From Antitrichia curtipendula (lineage: Eukaryota; Streptophyta; Bryopsida; Hypnales; Leucodontaceae): a DNA stretch of 64,000 bases. Under the pieces are notes generated by a model that saw nothing but the letters and a program-made list of their open reading frames with translations, was not told the origin of the DNA and made no database searches. Positions 36,667-54,270 of this stretch are shown piece after piece. How positions within the stretch are numbered: the stretch's first letter is position 1; each line of letters starts with the position of its first letter. Location: positions 48,794,001 to 48,858,000 of the forward strand of contig OX579635.1 of NCBI GenBank assembly GCA_951230915.1, given 5' to 3'. A program made the position numbers and the translations under genes.

Positions 36667-37004
36667 TAAAAAATAGGCAACCTGACAAATCTAGGCGCAT
36701 TGCATTGTACGCTTATATGAATTTTGCAAAGGATGTTGGGACTTAGAAATGAGGGTGTAACAAAGATATGTTTAATAATCAAATAACACAATGAATAATT
36801 GAAAAATGAAACAAATAAAGCCAAATGAAATGGCTTTTGCAAATGGTTAAAAAAAAATTAAGAATACTAATGATTTTAAATTCACTTCACAAGCTACTTG
36901 ATTTAATGCAATTGAAAAGGAGAAGGAGAGCTATTTATACAAGTGGATTAAACTTAGGTACAATAATCCATGTGAGATATGTAAATTAGGATTAATAGGA
37001 GCAC

Positions 37005-37430
37005 AACCGCTCATAGTTAAGTAAAAATCATAAATTGTGTTCAAAGTCAAATTTCAGACCCCATTTTGGCATAGTAGAATTATTTTTTTTCAAAAATCTT
37101 TGAACTAGAAAAAGGTGTAGAATTAATCTAGTTTTCATCTCCAAAAATCATTTTGAAGTTTAGAAAATCTAATAAAAAGTTGTGGACAAAATTCAGAAAG
37201 GGTGTTTAAATGTCATAGAAAATTTTCCATCTAACTCCTTTTAGATTTTTGTCCATAATTTTTTATTAGAGTCTTTAAACCTCAAACGGATTTTTGAAGA
37301 TGAAAACTAGATTGACTCTTCAGCTTTCTTTAGTTCAAAGATCTTTGAGAAAAAATATTCTATTATGCCTAAACGTGGTTTGATATTCGACTTTGAACAC
37401 AATTTTTACATTTGACAATGAGTGATCTCT
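37005..37430. repeat. Diverged foldback (long inverted repeat)
   Basis: Left-arm text AATTGTGTTCAAAGTC, AAAATCTTTGAACTAGAAA and CTAGTTTTCATCTCCAAAAATC returns in reverse complement on the right as GATTTTTGAAGATGAAAACTAG-like, TAGTTCAAAGATCTTTGA and GACTTTGAACACAATTT. The arms are about 190 bases, mismatched, meeting near 37215. Non-coding. Confidence 0.75.
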
Positions 37431-38233
37431 CTTCAAAATATCCTATACCCCTTTGAGGATTCACCATGGACAATTGATTTCTCTACAAAAAAACAACCAC
37501 TTCATCCTTCATTTTTACCTACTGTTTATAAATTATGATTATCACATTGCCATTAAAAAAAACTCTTGATGGTAGATGTCATTGGATTAATTTTGACATA
37601 TGTTTTTTTTTCCAAAACTTTATTAGAATACAAAGTATGCAATAATGAGGGTTAAAGTGCATTACAATACCTAAAACTTGATTATACCTTTTATAATACC
37701 TTTTATTCAGATTTTGAACCACTAATAGTGATCCAATGTCACGGTGCAAGGTGAGCGACTATACGGGAAAAAACATTATTTAAGCAAATTTAAATGTTAT
37801 CATGGGGTCCTTTCAGCTGCTCTAGAGCGGTCTTCCAGAGGCTTGAAATTTTTTGTAATGTTTTTAATGAGTGAAAACTAAGTAATTTTTTGTTGAAATT
37901 TCTTTGATAGTTTTTCAATTTTTACCATGAAAATTAAAAAATCAAAACTTGTAGTGCAAAAATTTTAAGTTAAGAAGATTTGAAGTCAAAAATCTAGTCG
38001 AACAAGGTGTAAGAAAATTTGTTTTCTACACTTTAAATGCAAATATTGTGCAACCTACAAGGTCAAAGTTTTTGAAATTTCTTCCGCACATTCTTATACT
38101 AGTCTAGTGTAAGACCTAACACTTATATATGTAGGAAAAAACAGTTTTTAAATTTTTTTGCTCTTTGCTATAGAAATGGCAGTTTTGAGTCTTTTTTTTA
38201 AGGTAAAAAGGCCTTGGGACTGTAGGAGTTAAG

Positions 38234-39387
38234 GTAGAACAAGTGAACAACTCAATGCAATCAATCCCCCTATTCCTACATATATTGGACCCTCCCATTT
38301 GCGTTAGTTACCAACCCATTACCACAATATTAGAAATCCTTTAGCACCATGACCATGCACTTGGAGAGGGGACAAGACAACATGTGGTTTTGCATGGGTC
38401 TACCGATGCTTTGTCAATTTCATGCCAACAAACTTTGAAAAATCACCGAAAATTAATTTCTTGTCGGAATGTCTTGCCTGTAGTTGGAAATGGCTTCTCT
38501 CCAACTTTTCAACCTCTGAAAAATATGAGGGTTGACAACTAGCTTCTCCCAGGGACCTAGACAGCAAATAGCCTGGGCGGTAATAGGCTGATCTACCTTC
38601 GTGGCAAGCCGACTGGACGTGTGGTCCTGTGCCAAGTGTGAGCGCGAGGGTCGTCCAGCTCGGTCCAGCCCCGCTTTTTTGAAGAAACACTAGGCTTACT
38701 GTACTGATGGGGTGGGCTGGTCAGGGCACTCATTGAGAAGTCAACAGAACTTACACTGAGTGTACATTTTGTGGAGTGAATACTCAAGTAGACTACATTT
38801 CCGGAGTTGCCGGCGCCCCCTGTGCTGAGTACGATGATGACTCCAAGCTGTGGTCATGCTGGCGCGAGCGAGTGCGTCAGAACTTCGATTGTGGAGCTCC
38901 GTGTCGAACCTCCACCAATACGGATTCAGCAAAACCCAAGGCAGGCAGGTTGCCCTAACTTAACTTGTACTGTAGTGGGTGGCTTCGGTGAGATTCAGAA
39001 TCAGTCTTCATAACAGTCACAAGTCAAACTTGTGAATTACTGTATTGATCAAAGATATGGTCAAGTAAGTTAGACTACTCACTGCAAGCATCACATGCAA
39101 GGCTGGGAATTACCCACAGAATTTAGCCCCTGAGAGAGACTGATACGACACTGGTCAAGGCATTTGGGTGAAGAGTGAAGCGACATGCTTTCTGACAGTT
39201 GGAACTTGGAACCTACTGTAGCTAGCTCACTTCAGTTGCAGTCTTGCAGAGGAATTCAACTAACTTGGGTCTTGAAGCTAAGGAAAGTCAGTCTCCAATA
39301 AGAGGAATTCAACTGATTTCGGCGTAACTCTCGAGATGCTCTAATTTGTCAAGCCTGACACTGCCTATGATGGATTCACACGAAGAA
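38234..39387. other. Gene-less stretch
   Basis: Mixed composition with short overlapping frames at 38.4-39.0 kb that lack recognisable domains. No gene supported. Confidence 0.4.
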
Positions 39388-39720
39388 CTTAGGGTGAGCT
39401 TACATGCTGTATCGGTGGGCAGAGGGAAAAGGGGGGAGCTACAGGGAAAAATACGAAAACCACTTTTATGTGGACTCGATGGGTGGAGGAGGGATACAAC
39501 TAGGAGTTGACACATATGAGATTCTCTCATACTTCACTATTCATCTCTTAGTCTCCACCAATGGAGTTGTTCACCGAGTGTCTACCGGAATCGGTAGACA
39601 ATGGAATATATTCCTTGGTCTTGCCCATCCCTGTAGACAATCGGGGGGAGGCACTTTTGTCATCTTGCTTGTTTTAGAGTCAAGTTTGCCCACCGGGTGA
39701 GCATGTAAGGAGGCCCTTAG
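39388..39720. mobile_element. PIF/Harbinger-like MITE, copy 1
   Basis: Ends are TTA-GGGTGAGCTTACATGC and GCATGTAAGGAGGCCC-TTA: a 3-bp TTA duplication with GGG..CCC inverted ends. About 330 bases, non-coding. Related to 41479-41777 (in inverted order). Confidence 0.6.
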
Positions 39721-40784
39721 TTTGGCCGTTTGGGTCCCGATTTTTGTTCTTTTCTTGCCATTTCTTTTATTGGGCGTCAGTTAGTCTAGTGTGGAGTGTG
39801 GACCTTGTGGAGGGAAAGGATTGAATACTGGAGAAGCATCTCGATCATTGATTGGAGAAATAATTTTGTCTAGGTTGCCAGCAGTGGTCCCAGTGTTGGG
39901 GATCATTCGTTGGATTTTTTACTTATTCCCTAGCTACGATTGGGAACATGGGATGTCCGCTTTATGTGCAGAGAGTTTTAAACTATTGATGAACCTGGAG
40001 AAACGGAATCTGAAACACTGCTTCCCAGGTCCTTGTCATGAAGCAGGTCAACATGACTGATGACCTTATCTGCGAGAATGTGATGGAGAATGCTTCAAAG
40101 GTTGTTTCCTGGCTCAACGGTGAACTGGAGAAGGAATCGACCGAACGTAACGTAACTCCGCTTCATGGACCTGTTCCATGCACTGCAGCATCGCATCAAA
40201 TGAATTCGATTGATCCAGATATATAGAATCCAGGTTGCGATCGATGGGAGGCTCCCGTCGGTTGCTGCTTGGCTTCAAAAGTTAAGTTGGTGCGTCTACG
40301 GTAAGGGTGACACGTACACCATGAGCATGGCCATTGATTCTACGTGATTGGTTTCTGGCTTCCACTTGCACTGGAAATCTGAGCGCCATGTGAAAGAATA
40401 AAGTTACAGTTTGCTGCGCTCTGCAAACTCTCACTTTTGCGAGTCTTAAGGCAGAAAGCCCGGCCTGCAGAGAGAGTGACGCCTCTTTATCAAGCATGCA
40501 GATTCCTGTCAAGCAAGCTCTGGCATATAAAAAAAATCCCCCTATTTTGTGCCGCGTAAAACTATTTTCTACAGTCCCCTTGCTGATTTGGGGCCTCTGA
40601 TTGCAAATATGAATTCAAAGTTTACAAAAAAATTCATGCATGGAAAATAAAAAATTTCATGGTTTTCCCAAGGGGACGAGTGAGGGGGTCAGTTCACCCT
40701 GGCCCTTGGAACCATTCGCTCAAGGCTCTATAACTTTATCATGTTGTAGAATAATGTTAATATCCGTCTGAAACTCTTCCATCC
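39721..40784. other. Gene-less stretch with one inverted dispersed repeat
   Basis: 40520-40680 (CCCCCTATTTTGTGCCGC, GGGGCCTCTGATTGCAAAT) recurs inverted at about 46240-46385. No gene recognised; short frames at 39.8-40.2 kb have no domain signal. Confidence 0.45.
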
Positions 40785-41021
40785 TTAACCCATAAACGTC
40801 GAGGCGGACGTTTTGCAGCTCATGAATGACAAGAGAATCTCTTGTGTAGGACAGAAGTGCAACTATTCATCCACCAAATTTTGTGGGAAAAGGAAACTAG
40901 GAAAGATCATCTACAGTAGTTTGTCTTCCAATGAGTACTTTTGCATTATTTTAATCCAACAATTCACACGATGACAAAATAGATGATTTCCACAGTTACG
41001 AGCCCGTCGTTTAAGGGTTAA
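40785..41021. mobile_element. Short TTAA-flanked MITE (copy 3)
   Basis: TTAA-CCCATAAACGTCGAGGCGG to CGTCGTTTAAGGG-TTAA, about 229 bases inside. Very similar to the neighbouring copy 4, with which it is in direct orientation about 125 bases apart. Confidence 0.85.
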
Positions 41022-41143
41022 GTACAATTGAACCTTGAAAGGATAGGCTGGTCACCGTGCGTATGGACCCAGGTGTCAAGAACCCTATGACCGTGTAGTT
41101 CCAATTGTGACAACTGGTCGGCCAAATTCATTCCGGAATGCAT

Positions 41144-41371
41144 TTAACCCTTAAACGTCGAGGCGGACGTTTTGCGGCCGATGATGACAAGAGAATCTCT
41201 TGTGTAGGACAGAAGTGCAACTATTCATCCTCCAAACTTTGTGGGAAAAGCGAAGATCATCTACAGTAGTTTGACTTCCAATGAGTGCTTTTGCATTATT
41301 TTAATCCAACAACTCACACGATGTCAAAACAAATGGTTTCCACGGATATGAGCCCGTCGTTTAAGGGTTAA
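41144..41371. mobile_element. Short TTAA-flanked MITE (copy 4)
   Basis: TTAA-CCCTTAAACGTCGAGGCGG to CGTCGTTTAAGGG-TTAA; near-identical interior to copy 3, implying recent amplification. Confidence 0.85.
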
Positions 41372-41478
41372 GAAGGTCCGCCTACGGGGAAGGCCGGAGA
41401 CTGCTCACTACTGAGCAAATGATGGTTTTGAGTAAATCTCGCAGCTCAGCATCCGTCTCTAAGAGTAGAAATGCAACA

Positions 41479-41777
41479 CTAAAGGTCAGCTTACATGTGA
41501 GCCCGGTGGGCAAGTTTCAAACTATTTCAAGCAAGATGACAAAAGCGGCTCGACCGGTTGTCTTGCCGGGGTGGGCAAGCGGGAAAGGAGAAGGTGAAGT
41601 TTCACCGATACCGGTGGACAACCTCATTGGTGGAAGCTAGAGACTCTAATGCGTGTGAGATTTTTATTGTTTCCCACCCCACCCACCGGATCCACATAAA
41701 AGTGGAATGACTATTTTTCCCTGTAGCACCTGCTGTGAAGCTTCACCAATCACCGATACATGTAAGGAGGCCCTAAG
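41479..41777. mobile_element. PIF/Harbinger-like MITE, copy 2
   Basis: Left TAA-AGGTCAGCTTACATG, right CATGTAAGGAGGCCC-TAA. The interior, read in reverse complement, matches 39388-39720 (CTACAGGGAAAAATA, CCACTTTTATGTGGA). Confidence 0.6.
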
Positions 41778-42006
41778 ATTGACAGACACTGAAATGTCGG
41801 GCAGTGCAGGTTCCCCAATTCATGCGCGCTCATGAGGCGAATGGGAAATTGTCTATTCAGTGTGTACTCTGATTTATGCTAATTGTTGTCGGCAATGCAA
41901 TGGAAACAGATCGAATCTTCAAAAAACAAGCCTCGTTTAGCAGTACTCCTGGGGAAAAAACAAGTGATCGATTCCAACAGTGAGTCTGTACTGTCAGTTG
42001 ATTGCA

Positions 42007-42007
<1 letters not shown>

Positions 42008-42069
<62 letters not shown>
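42008..42069. repeat. (TA)n microsatellite
   Basis: About 31 uninterrupted TA units, giving IY-repeat open frames on both strands that are not genes. Confidence 0.97.
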
Positions 42070-42070
<1 letters not shown>

Positions 42071-42264
42071 TTTCAGTACAGGCACTTTCAACGGGGAAAC
42101 AGTACAGAATTGAAAGTGTACTGTTGCAGTACTTGACTAGTAAGGAACCGGGTTTTCATAGCATGCTTCAGCAGTTTCTTCAATCCATTCTCACTGAGTA
42201 ACTTACTTACTGCCTTTTCCTGTAGCAAAAACTGAAAAATAATAACTCCAGAGACGGACACAGT

Positions 42265-42639
42265 AGTGGTAGTCACAGCTTGTTCATCGTGATGGTGAAC
42301 AATGAACATTGAAGTGGTGGCGGCGTAGGGTTGGCTTGCTTTCAACGGAATATTCATAGCGGAACATTGATTGTTCACTCCCAACATCCACCTCCGGAGG
42401 TGGATGTTGGGAGTGAACAATCAATGTTCCGCTAAGATTATTCCTTTGTTCTCTTAACTTTCAATTACATCCGTCCATCTCGCCATCGTCCATCCTCCAT
42501 TGTTCATTCTCAACATTTGAACAAAAAGGGTGGTCACGGCTTGTTCAATATTCGTCACTTCTCATTGGCCCCTCAAAGCACTTTCCATTGTTCATTGTTC
42601 ATTGTTCACCATCACGGTGAACAAGCTGTGACTACCACT
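42265..42639. mobile_element. MITE with nested perfect palindrome
   Basis: Outer inverted repeats of about 45 bp begin GTGGTAGTCACAGCTTGTTC after a TA and are mirrored at the right end before TA. In the middle, 42358-42433 is a perfect 76-bp palindrome centred on CCTCCGGAGG. A TA target would fit Tc1/mariner-type MITEs; superfamily is inferred from that alone. Confidence 0.7.
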
Positions 42640-42954
42640 AGTGGAAGTGAAGATGCCCGCACACATATTTTTCTGCTTGGGCACAATGACTAATGCCATG
42701 CTCCAGATGCTCTCTGCCACTTTTTCTGAATCTTCACATGCAAAAAAAAACAGGATCATGGAAGTCAATGACCCAAAAAATGCTTGTCCACCAATACAAA
42801 ATACAAAATCATGGTGTTTGCCAAAGTTACAAGTTTACAATTAAATAAAAATGTGAACTTTTGTTCTTTGCACAAAACTCCAAAGTCATTCATTGGACAC
42901 TTATTGTCTCAAGGGTCCTTCCAAGGTTAACCCTAGAAGGACAGGCCCATAGCA
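42640..42954. other. Gene-less junction of TTAA-type ends
   Basis: At 42927-42930 a TTAA is flanked on the left by an element right end (AAGGGTCCTTCCAAGG) and on the right by a left end (CCCTAGAAGGACAGG). Text like TTGGACACTTATTGTC at 42890 recurs inverted near 45215. Confidence 0.45.
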
Positions 42955-45900
42955 ACTAATTTCAAGCCTCACTGTCTATTGCTTAGTTTGCTTCCATTTT
43001 GCAACTAGATATGAATGAAAAAAGATATATTCATTTTCCAGAGATGAAATCATATGTGTACTACAAGTCAATAAATTTTCAATTCTTTTGGGAAAAATTT
43101 GAAATTACTACAAATATTTTAAGAAAAAAATGAAGAAAATTCATATAAATAAAAAAATAAAAAATAAAATATGAAATTTTCACCATAGATGTATATTATA
43201 GTGTATAAGATCATGGTATAAACCAAATTATCGTGGCACTCCAAAATTAAAAAAAATCAACAAACCATGGTTATAGATCCAAAGCTCATAATGTAATATT
43301 GCTATAAAATATTGAAGTTTCAAAATTTTCAATTAGAATAGAAATTGCAATTGATAAACTTCATTTCATTAGTTGAATTGAAATTAAAAAAATACTAGTG
43401 TGCCTTGTGTCGTTGCCACAACCAAAATAAGAGTAAAAATAACTTTCTAATTTCTTGCTTTAGAAAAAAATTTAAATTCAATAAATTTAACATTGTAGTA
43501 TGATAGGTTGCATTATTGGTACAAATAGAATGCTTTTTAGAGCATGAAGGCTTTGTTTTAGACATGCCATTTAAATGATATGTTTTTTCCAAAATTAAAA
43601 AAAAAAAAGGTTTAATTTTTTAAATAAAAAAATTCTTAACTTTCACACTGAAGGTCCAAACGCTACAAAATTGGCATGAATAGAAAATTCTATGTACAAA
43701 GTAGTTCAAGGGTATTGTTTTGTAGCCTTCGAATATGCACTGTAAAAGTTATGTTTTAAAAAAAAATTAATTAATTAATTAAATTTTCTAATTAAAAAAA
43801 ATCATAACTTTAACATTGTAGGTTTAAACGCCACAAACGCTAGGAAATTGGCATGAATAAAAAGCACTCTGCACAAAGGAGTCCAAAGGCTTTGTTTGTT
43901 GGTGTTTCGACATGTGGTGTGAAAGTATGATTTTTCCAAAGTTAAAGATTTTCAACCCATTTCAAGACAATTTGATGAAAATAAAAAATAATTTAAATCA
44001 ATTTTCGATTCAACAAAAACTTTGAAATTCAATAACTTTCACATCGTTTGTCCAAACACTATGAAACAAAGTTCGTGCATCCCTCCTTGTCAAGAGCTTT
44101 CGAGCGGTACCAAGAGTGCCGCCGGACGCCTCACAGTTTGTTACATTTCAACGTATTAAATAAAACAAAACAAAAAACCTAATTTACGATATAGACTAGT
44201 GTACCCTATGCCATTGCCACAACCAAAATTAAAGTGAAATGATTTTTTAGTTTTTAATTTTAAAAAATTGAAATTCAATATTTTTCACAACGTAGTGTGA
44301 AAGGTTCCATACTTCCATTCTTGGTAAAAAGAAATTAAAAAAAAAAATTATTTTTTAATTTAAAAAACTTTTGAAATTCAATAGCTTTTACATTGTAGAG
44401 TGAGAGGTTGTGTTCTTACTACAAATAAAATGCCTTCTATATAAAAGAGTGCAAGGGCTTTATCTCGTGGCATTTGGACATGCAAAACAAAAATTATGGT
44501 TTCTTTTCAAATAAAAGATAATTTAATTCATATTTAAAATTTAAAAATCTATAAGCACTTAGTGTATCTTTAACAAACCACATGTGTTCAAGTGATTTTT
44601 TGGCCTCCTATTTGCTTTTTAATAAACTATAATTTCAACCTATAATTTTTAGACAATTTTGAGCTTTGTTTAATAATGACTATAGGTTTCTATTACCGAA
44701 AATATCCAACTCAAACAACATATGAAATGATTTCTAGAATAGATTGAAAATGAACTGAAATGGCATGTTTTTCAACTCAAATATTTATAGAGAATACATT
44801 TAGATGACCTATTCAAGAAAAATGAACTTTCAAAAGAGAGTTATCTTTAGCAATTTTTTGTTCATTTTTTAGACAATTTTTTTTATATAATATAGGGGTG
44901 TGAAAGTTATTTTCAGCTCTACCGTGAATTTTTTTACTTCAAAAATTTGTAACTAATTATAATTAACAAATAAGAATATCAATAATTCAAGACATAAACT
45001 TTCAAAGTAGGAAAATCTACTCATATATATATATTCTTTTAATTACGTTTTATGACATAATATAAGGGGGTCTAAAATCTTAGCACATATAGTTCCTAAT
45101 GGACACTCTAAGTGATCCCCACGAAAAGTGCCATGGTAGAAGTAATATCCTCAAATCCTATCAAATAGGAATATATGTTGAATTGTTAGTAATATAACTT
45201 TAACTCTAGAAGGACGTTGTAGACAATAAGTGTCCAATAGGTGACTTCATCTAATATTATAAAATAGAAAAAAACAAAACGTTTTTTTATCCAATATTTT
45301 TTTTTTAAATTTGCTTGAGTGTGTTTTTAGTTAATAGTATTGCAAATTCCCTCATTATGAAATTATTGACTTTTCTGAAGAAAAAAGATGCTTTAGATTC
45401 TACGGACCACCCTTGTCTTGTATTTTGGCCATTTCTTGCTATTTACTCTTGATGTGAATTTTAGCCATGGAAATGATATTTTTTGAATTTAAATTCAACC
45501 AATGAAATGAGCTTATAAAGTGCAGTTTCTAATCCAATTGAAAACTTAGAAAACTTTGTAAATTTCAATACTTTGTAGCAATGTGAACTTTAGATTTATA
45601 ACCATGGTTGGTTGATTTTTCAATTTTGGAGTGACACAATAAATTTGGTTTATACCTCAATATTATGCATTATAATGTACATCTATGGTGGAAATTTTAG
45701 ATTTTGAGTACTTTTTTGTATTGTACATGAACTTTTTTTCTTTAGAAAAAAAAAATTCACAATACTTTCAAATTTTCCCAAAAAAATTGAAAGTTTCATG
45801 ACTTGTGGTGCATATATGATTTCATCTTTGAAAAATTAATGTAGTTTTTTTTCGTTCGTAACCGGTTGTTGACTTTTCAACACAAACATAGCATCATCTC

Positions 45901-46132
45901 ATTGGCAACCTATCGCCATTGCCATTACAAGTTGCAACTCATAACCTTCTTTCATTTGAACTTGCTTCCTCTACCCTTGGATCATGAAAATTGAAGGTTG
46001 TAATTAAAAAATGTACAACTGGTTATGTCTGATAACCTATTTGCCACTAGCGCAGCTCATTGGTTATCTAATACGTATTCAATTCCAAGATTGCAGAGCA
46101 ACTAAGGAATGGATAGTAAGGCTTGAAATCAG
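42955..46132. mobile_element. 3.2-kb element with long diverged inverted arms
   Basis: Three segments pair in inverted order: 42957-43000 with 46090-46130 (TTTCAAGCC..TTAGTT), 43020-43110 with 45750-45850 (GATGAAATCATAT.., TTCAATTCTTTTGGG), and 43150-43290 with 45590-45710 (CACCATAGATGTA, AACCATGGTTATA). The interior holds dispersed repeat copy C (43380-44560). No transposase gene. The ordered pairing shows one foldback-like element; its exact ends are uncertain. Confidence 0.55.
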
Positions 46133-46723
46133 TGGTCACGGACTAAGTGACTGAAGCTACTGTGACCCCTGTGGTTATTGCAAGGCCAGGGAAGATTGAC
46201 ACCTGTATTGCCCCGTGTTTTATCCCTACAGAAACAGTGGCAGTGGGATTTTTTATTTTCCGCGTGTGATAAAATTTTCAAACTTTGAACTCATATTTGC
46301 AATCAGAGGCCCCCAATTAGCCAGGAGACGTGACGAAATACAGAATTTTGAGCGGCACAAAACAGGGGGCCATATTTACATTTAACCTTAGACGACTGGC
46401 TGCCCCCTTCGAGAGAGGAATGCATCCAAGCCACGATGATCCAAGCCATTCGCCTTCGTTGAATCTCCGTTGTCAAATGGACGTTCAAATTGCGGTTTCA
46501 TCGGCTACTAACTTAGCAAGAGTGGTCATAACGTTTCCACATGTAAGTAAGATTTAAACAAAAACAAAAACAAAAAAACAAACAGTGTTTACCCTGTCAA
46601 AAACTCCCACGAAGGGGCTGCCTAATCTGAAAGTGCATGCTAGACTGAAGGAAGTACTGTATTCATTTGGCACCCGGTTAGATGTAAAACAAGCATGCTA
46701 GCTGTGCTTGTGGAGTCAGGTCC
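46133..46723. other. 3' flank of the aminotransferase gene
   Basis: Contains the inverted partner (about 46240-46385) of the repeat at 40520-40680, and an (AAAAAC)n-like tract at 46555-46582. Probably includes the aminotransferase 3' UTR. No other gene seen. Confidence 0.45.
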
Positions 46724-52233
<5,510 letters not shown>

Positions 52234-53724
52234 GTCAAGCAGTTGAACGAACTATTAATGTCCATTGTCCAATCAAAAGGGACCCACAAGACCACGACGA
52301 CCCCGAGCTGACTGACTGACTGACTGACTGATGGCGGACCTGTCTGGTCCTGTCAGTGAAGGCTGTAAACCCTCCCTGCAATGAGTCCTGGAGCTCGCCC
52401 GCCCATCGCGATGGTGGGGAATGGGATGAGGAAGTCACTAAGTTAACTTCAGTTCCATGTGAGCAGGCGATGAATTCTAATCCACCAGCGACTGAGCTAG
52501 CGATAGCTGGGTCCTATAGGAATACGACCGGTACTTACTTGCTTCCCTTGGCGATGGATGCCTTCAGTTGGCAGCTCCCGAACGGAACGGAATGGCTCGA
52601 AGGGGGGACCGAGGCCCCGACCGACCGAGCGACCGACCGACCGAACCGAGATTTGGGCGAACGATTGGAGCTCTCTCCCTGTCTGTGCGGTGTCCCTGGA
52701 GAGCAATTGGGCGATGGCGAGGGAATTCGAGGTGGAGACGATCGAAGGGGAAGATGATGCAGTTGGGCTGGAGGGAGATCAACCAAGGGGCAGTATGATG
52801 CGAAGGTAGTACTTAACTGACTGGAAGGGGACTGAAGCACGGGGAGAACTGAAGCACGGGGACGCAGAGAGGAGAGGGATTGCGTGGAAAACGGAGCCCA
52901 AGACGTAAGCGGGATCATCATGGTTATCCACGGAGCGGTGCACAGGCATGGCGTGCACTTCGGTCGCCGTTCCGTGACTTCCGTCCGAGCTTCGGTGGCC
53001 CCGCTGTTTCCGGTGACGGGAAGTGTCTGAGCGCCAGGGGCCCGGCAAACTCAGTTCAACGTGTCGGACGGAGGAAGTCAAAATTTAACTTTTATTCTAT
53101 TTTACTTTTTTGACACAAATAAAGGGAACCTTTACTGCAAGGAAAAATACAAGTGCCCAGCCACGAGCGGTCTGGGGAGTGAGAAAAAGAAAAGGAAAAA
53201 GGAAAAAGGATAAACACAACATCAAGCATGGCGCAGGTATCGCGCCGACGGGGCGAAAACCGCCTCAACCCGGTGTGCTAACACTACGGAGGATGGAAGA
53301 CAAAGCTGGTTGGGCCGGCAAGCATCCATCTAGGAGAACTTTTGAACATAATTATGAGTGATTTTTATTATCGTAGCAAAAACCACCCCTAGAGTTTGGT
53401 CAAAGGGAGTGTAGAAGACCACTAAACTATTTAGCCTTTAAGCAATGGACTCCTAATTTATCACGCTCCAAATTATCTTACAATTCTAATGCAATATTGA
53501 GGCAGCTCACCTAACATCATTAAAAACATACCCTAACACTCCAAAAATCATTCTGATCATGTCTAAGAAAGATGGTAACCTCCTAGACCAAAAGTCCCCC
53601 CCCAAAACTCCTAATTTGGATCCAAAATGGTCAAATGGATTCCTAAAAAATATTCACAGCACACAAATCATTCTTACCAAGACTGAAATTCACATTTACA
53701 TAGGTCTCCCATTTTGACCCCCAC
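52234..53724. promoter_or_regulatory. Aminotransferase upstream region
   Basis: 5' of the aminotransferase ATG. Contains (GACT)n at about 52307-52332 and a (GACC)n-like tract at 52610-52640. GC-rich to about 53050, then AT-rich. Many overlapping frames on both strands have no domain signal and arise from composition. The promoter and 5' UTR are presumably within the first kilobase. Confidence 0.45.
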
Positions 53725-54270
53725 TTAACCCCTAAGCGCTCAAACGACCATTTTATGGTCGCTGCCCAACTTCGGGCAGATTTTTCGGGCACAAAAAAAC
53801 TTTTTTCAATTTTTTTTTTTTTTTTTTTTTAAGAGATTGGATTGTCTTTCAATATTTATATTCAAAACTAAGATCACTACGGTCAAACAAAAACTATAAG
53901 AGAAATAGCACAAAGAGTCTAGTATTGCCTAGTGTTGAAAAACTTACTATTTGGGGAAAGTGTTGGTGTTTTCATTACTGGATCTTATGCATTTTTTCAC
54001 AAATCAATAGAAACTACAATTTTGACCAATCAAAAAAAAATTCAATTGCTAAAGATAGAAATTGTATTTTTGGTGAATTTTTGAAGTTATATCTTCAAAA
54101 TTCATTTGAAGAGAATCTAAGAATAATTTTATAATTTTGACCATACGGATATTTTCTTCTTTTTGTGCTTCACATTATCTATTTTAATGCAAACTTCAAA
54201 AAAGTTGTAGAACTTATATTTTATAAAACATTTGTGTTTTGTCCAAACCCCTTGGGCTTTTAGGGGTTAA
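53725..54270. mobile_element. TTAA-flanked non-autonomous element, 538-bp form
   Basis: TTAA-CCCCTAAGCGCTC on the left and GGGCTTTTAGGGG-TTAA on the right, with a poly-T tract near the left end. Same end pattern as the long copies, but a shorter and different interior. Confidence 0.7.

Larger units (their letters stand above)
35140..38233. mobile_element. Nested insertions into a second-subfamily TTAA element
   Basis: 35140-35737 resembles the left half of 33701-34567 (CTCAAGTCCCAAAG, AGTTATTGGCAATCTTG, CTAGAATAATCTTACC). About 37850-38233 resembles its right half and ends CCTTGGGACTGTAGGAG-TTAA. Between them lie the first-subfamily element at 35738-36666 and the foldback at 37005-37430, so several elements are nested. 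Confidence 0.5.

Noticed and set aside
41879..42201. Frames with long IY repeats
   Set aside because: Translation of a TA microsatellite.
52356..53081. Cluster of frames on both strands upstream of the aminotransferase
   Set aside because: Composition-driven (GACC repeats, GC-rich); no recognisable protein.
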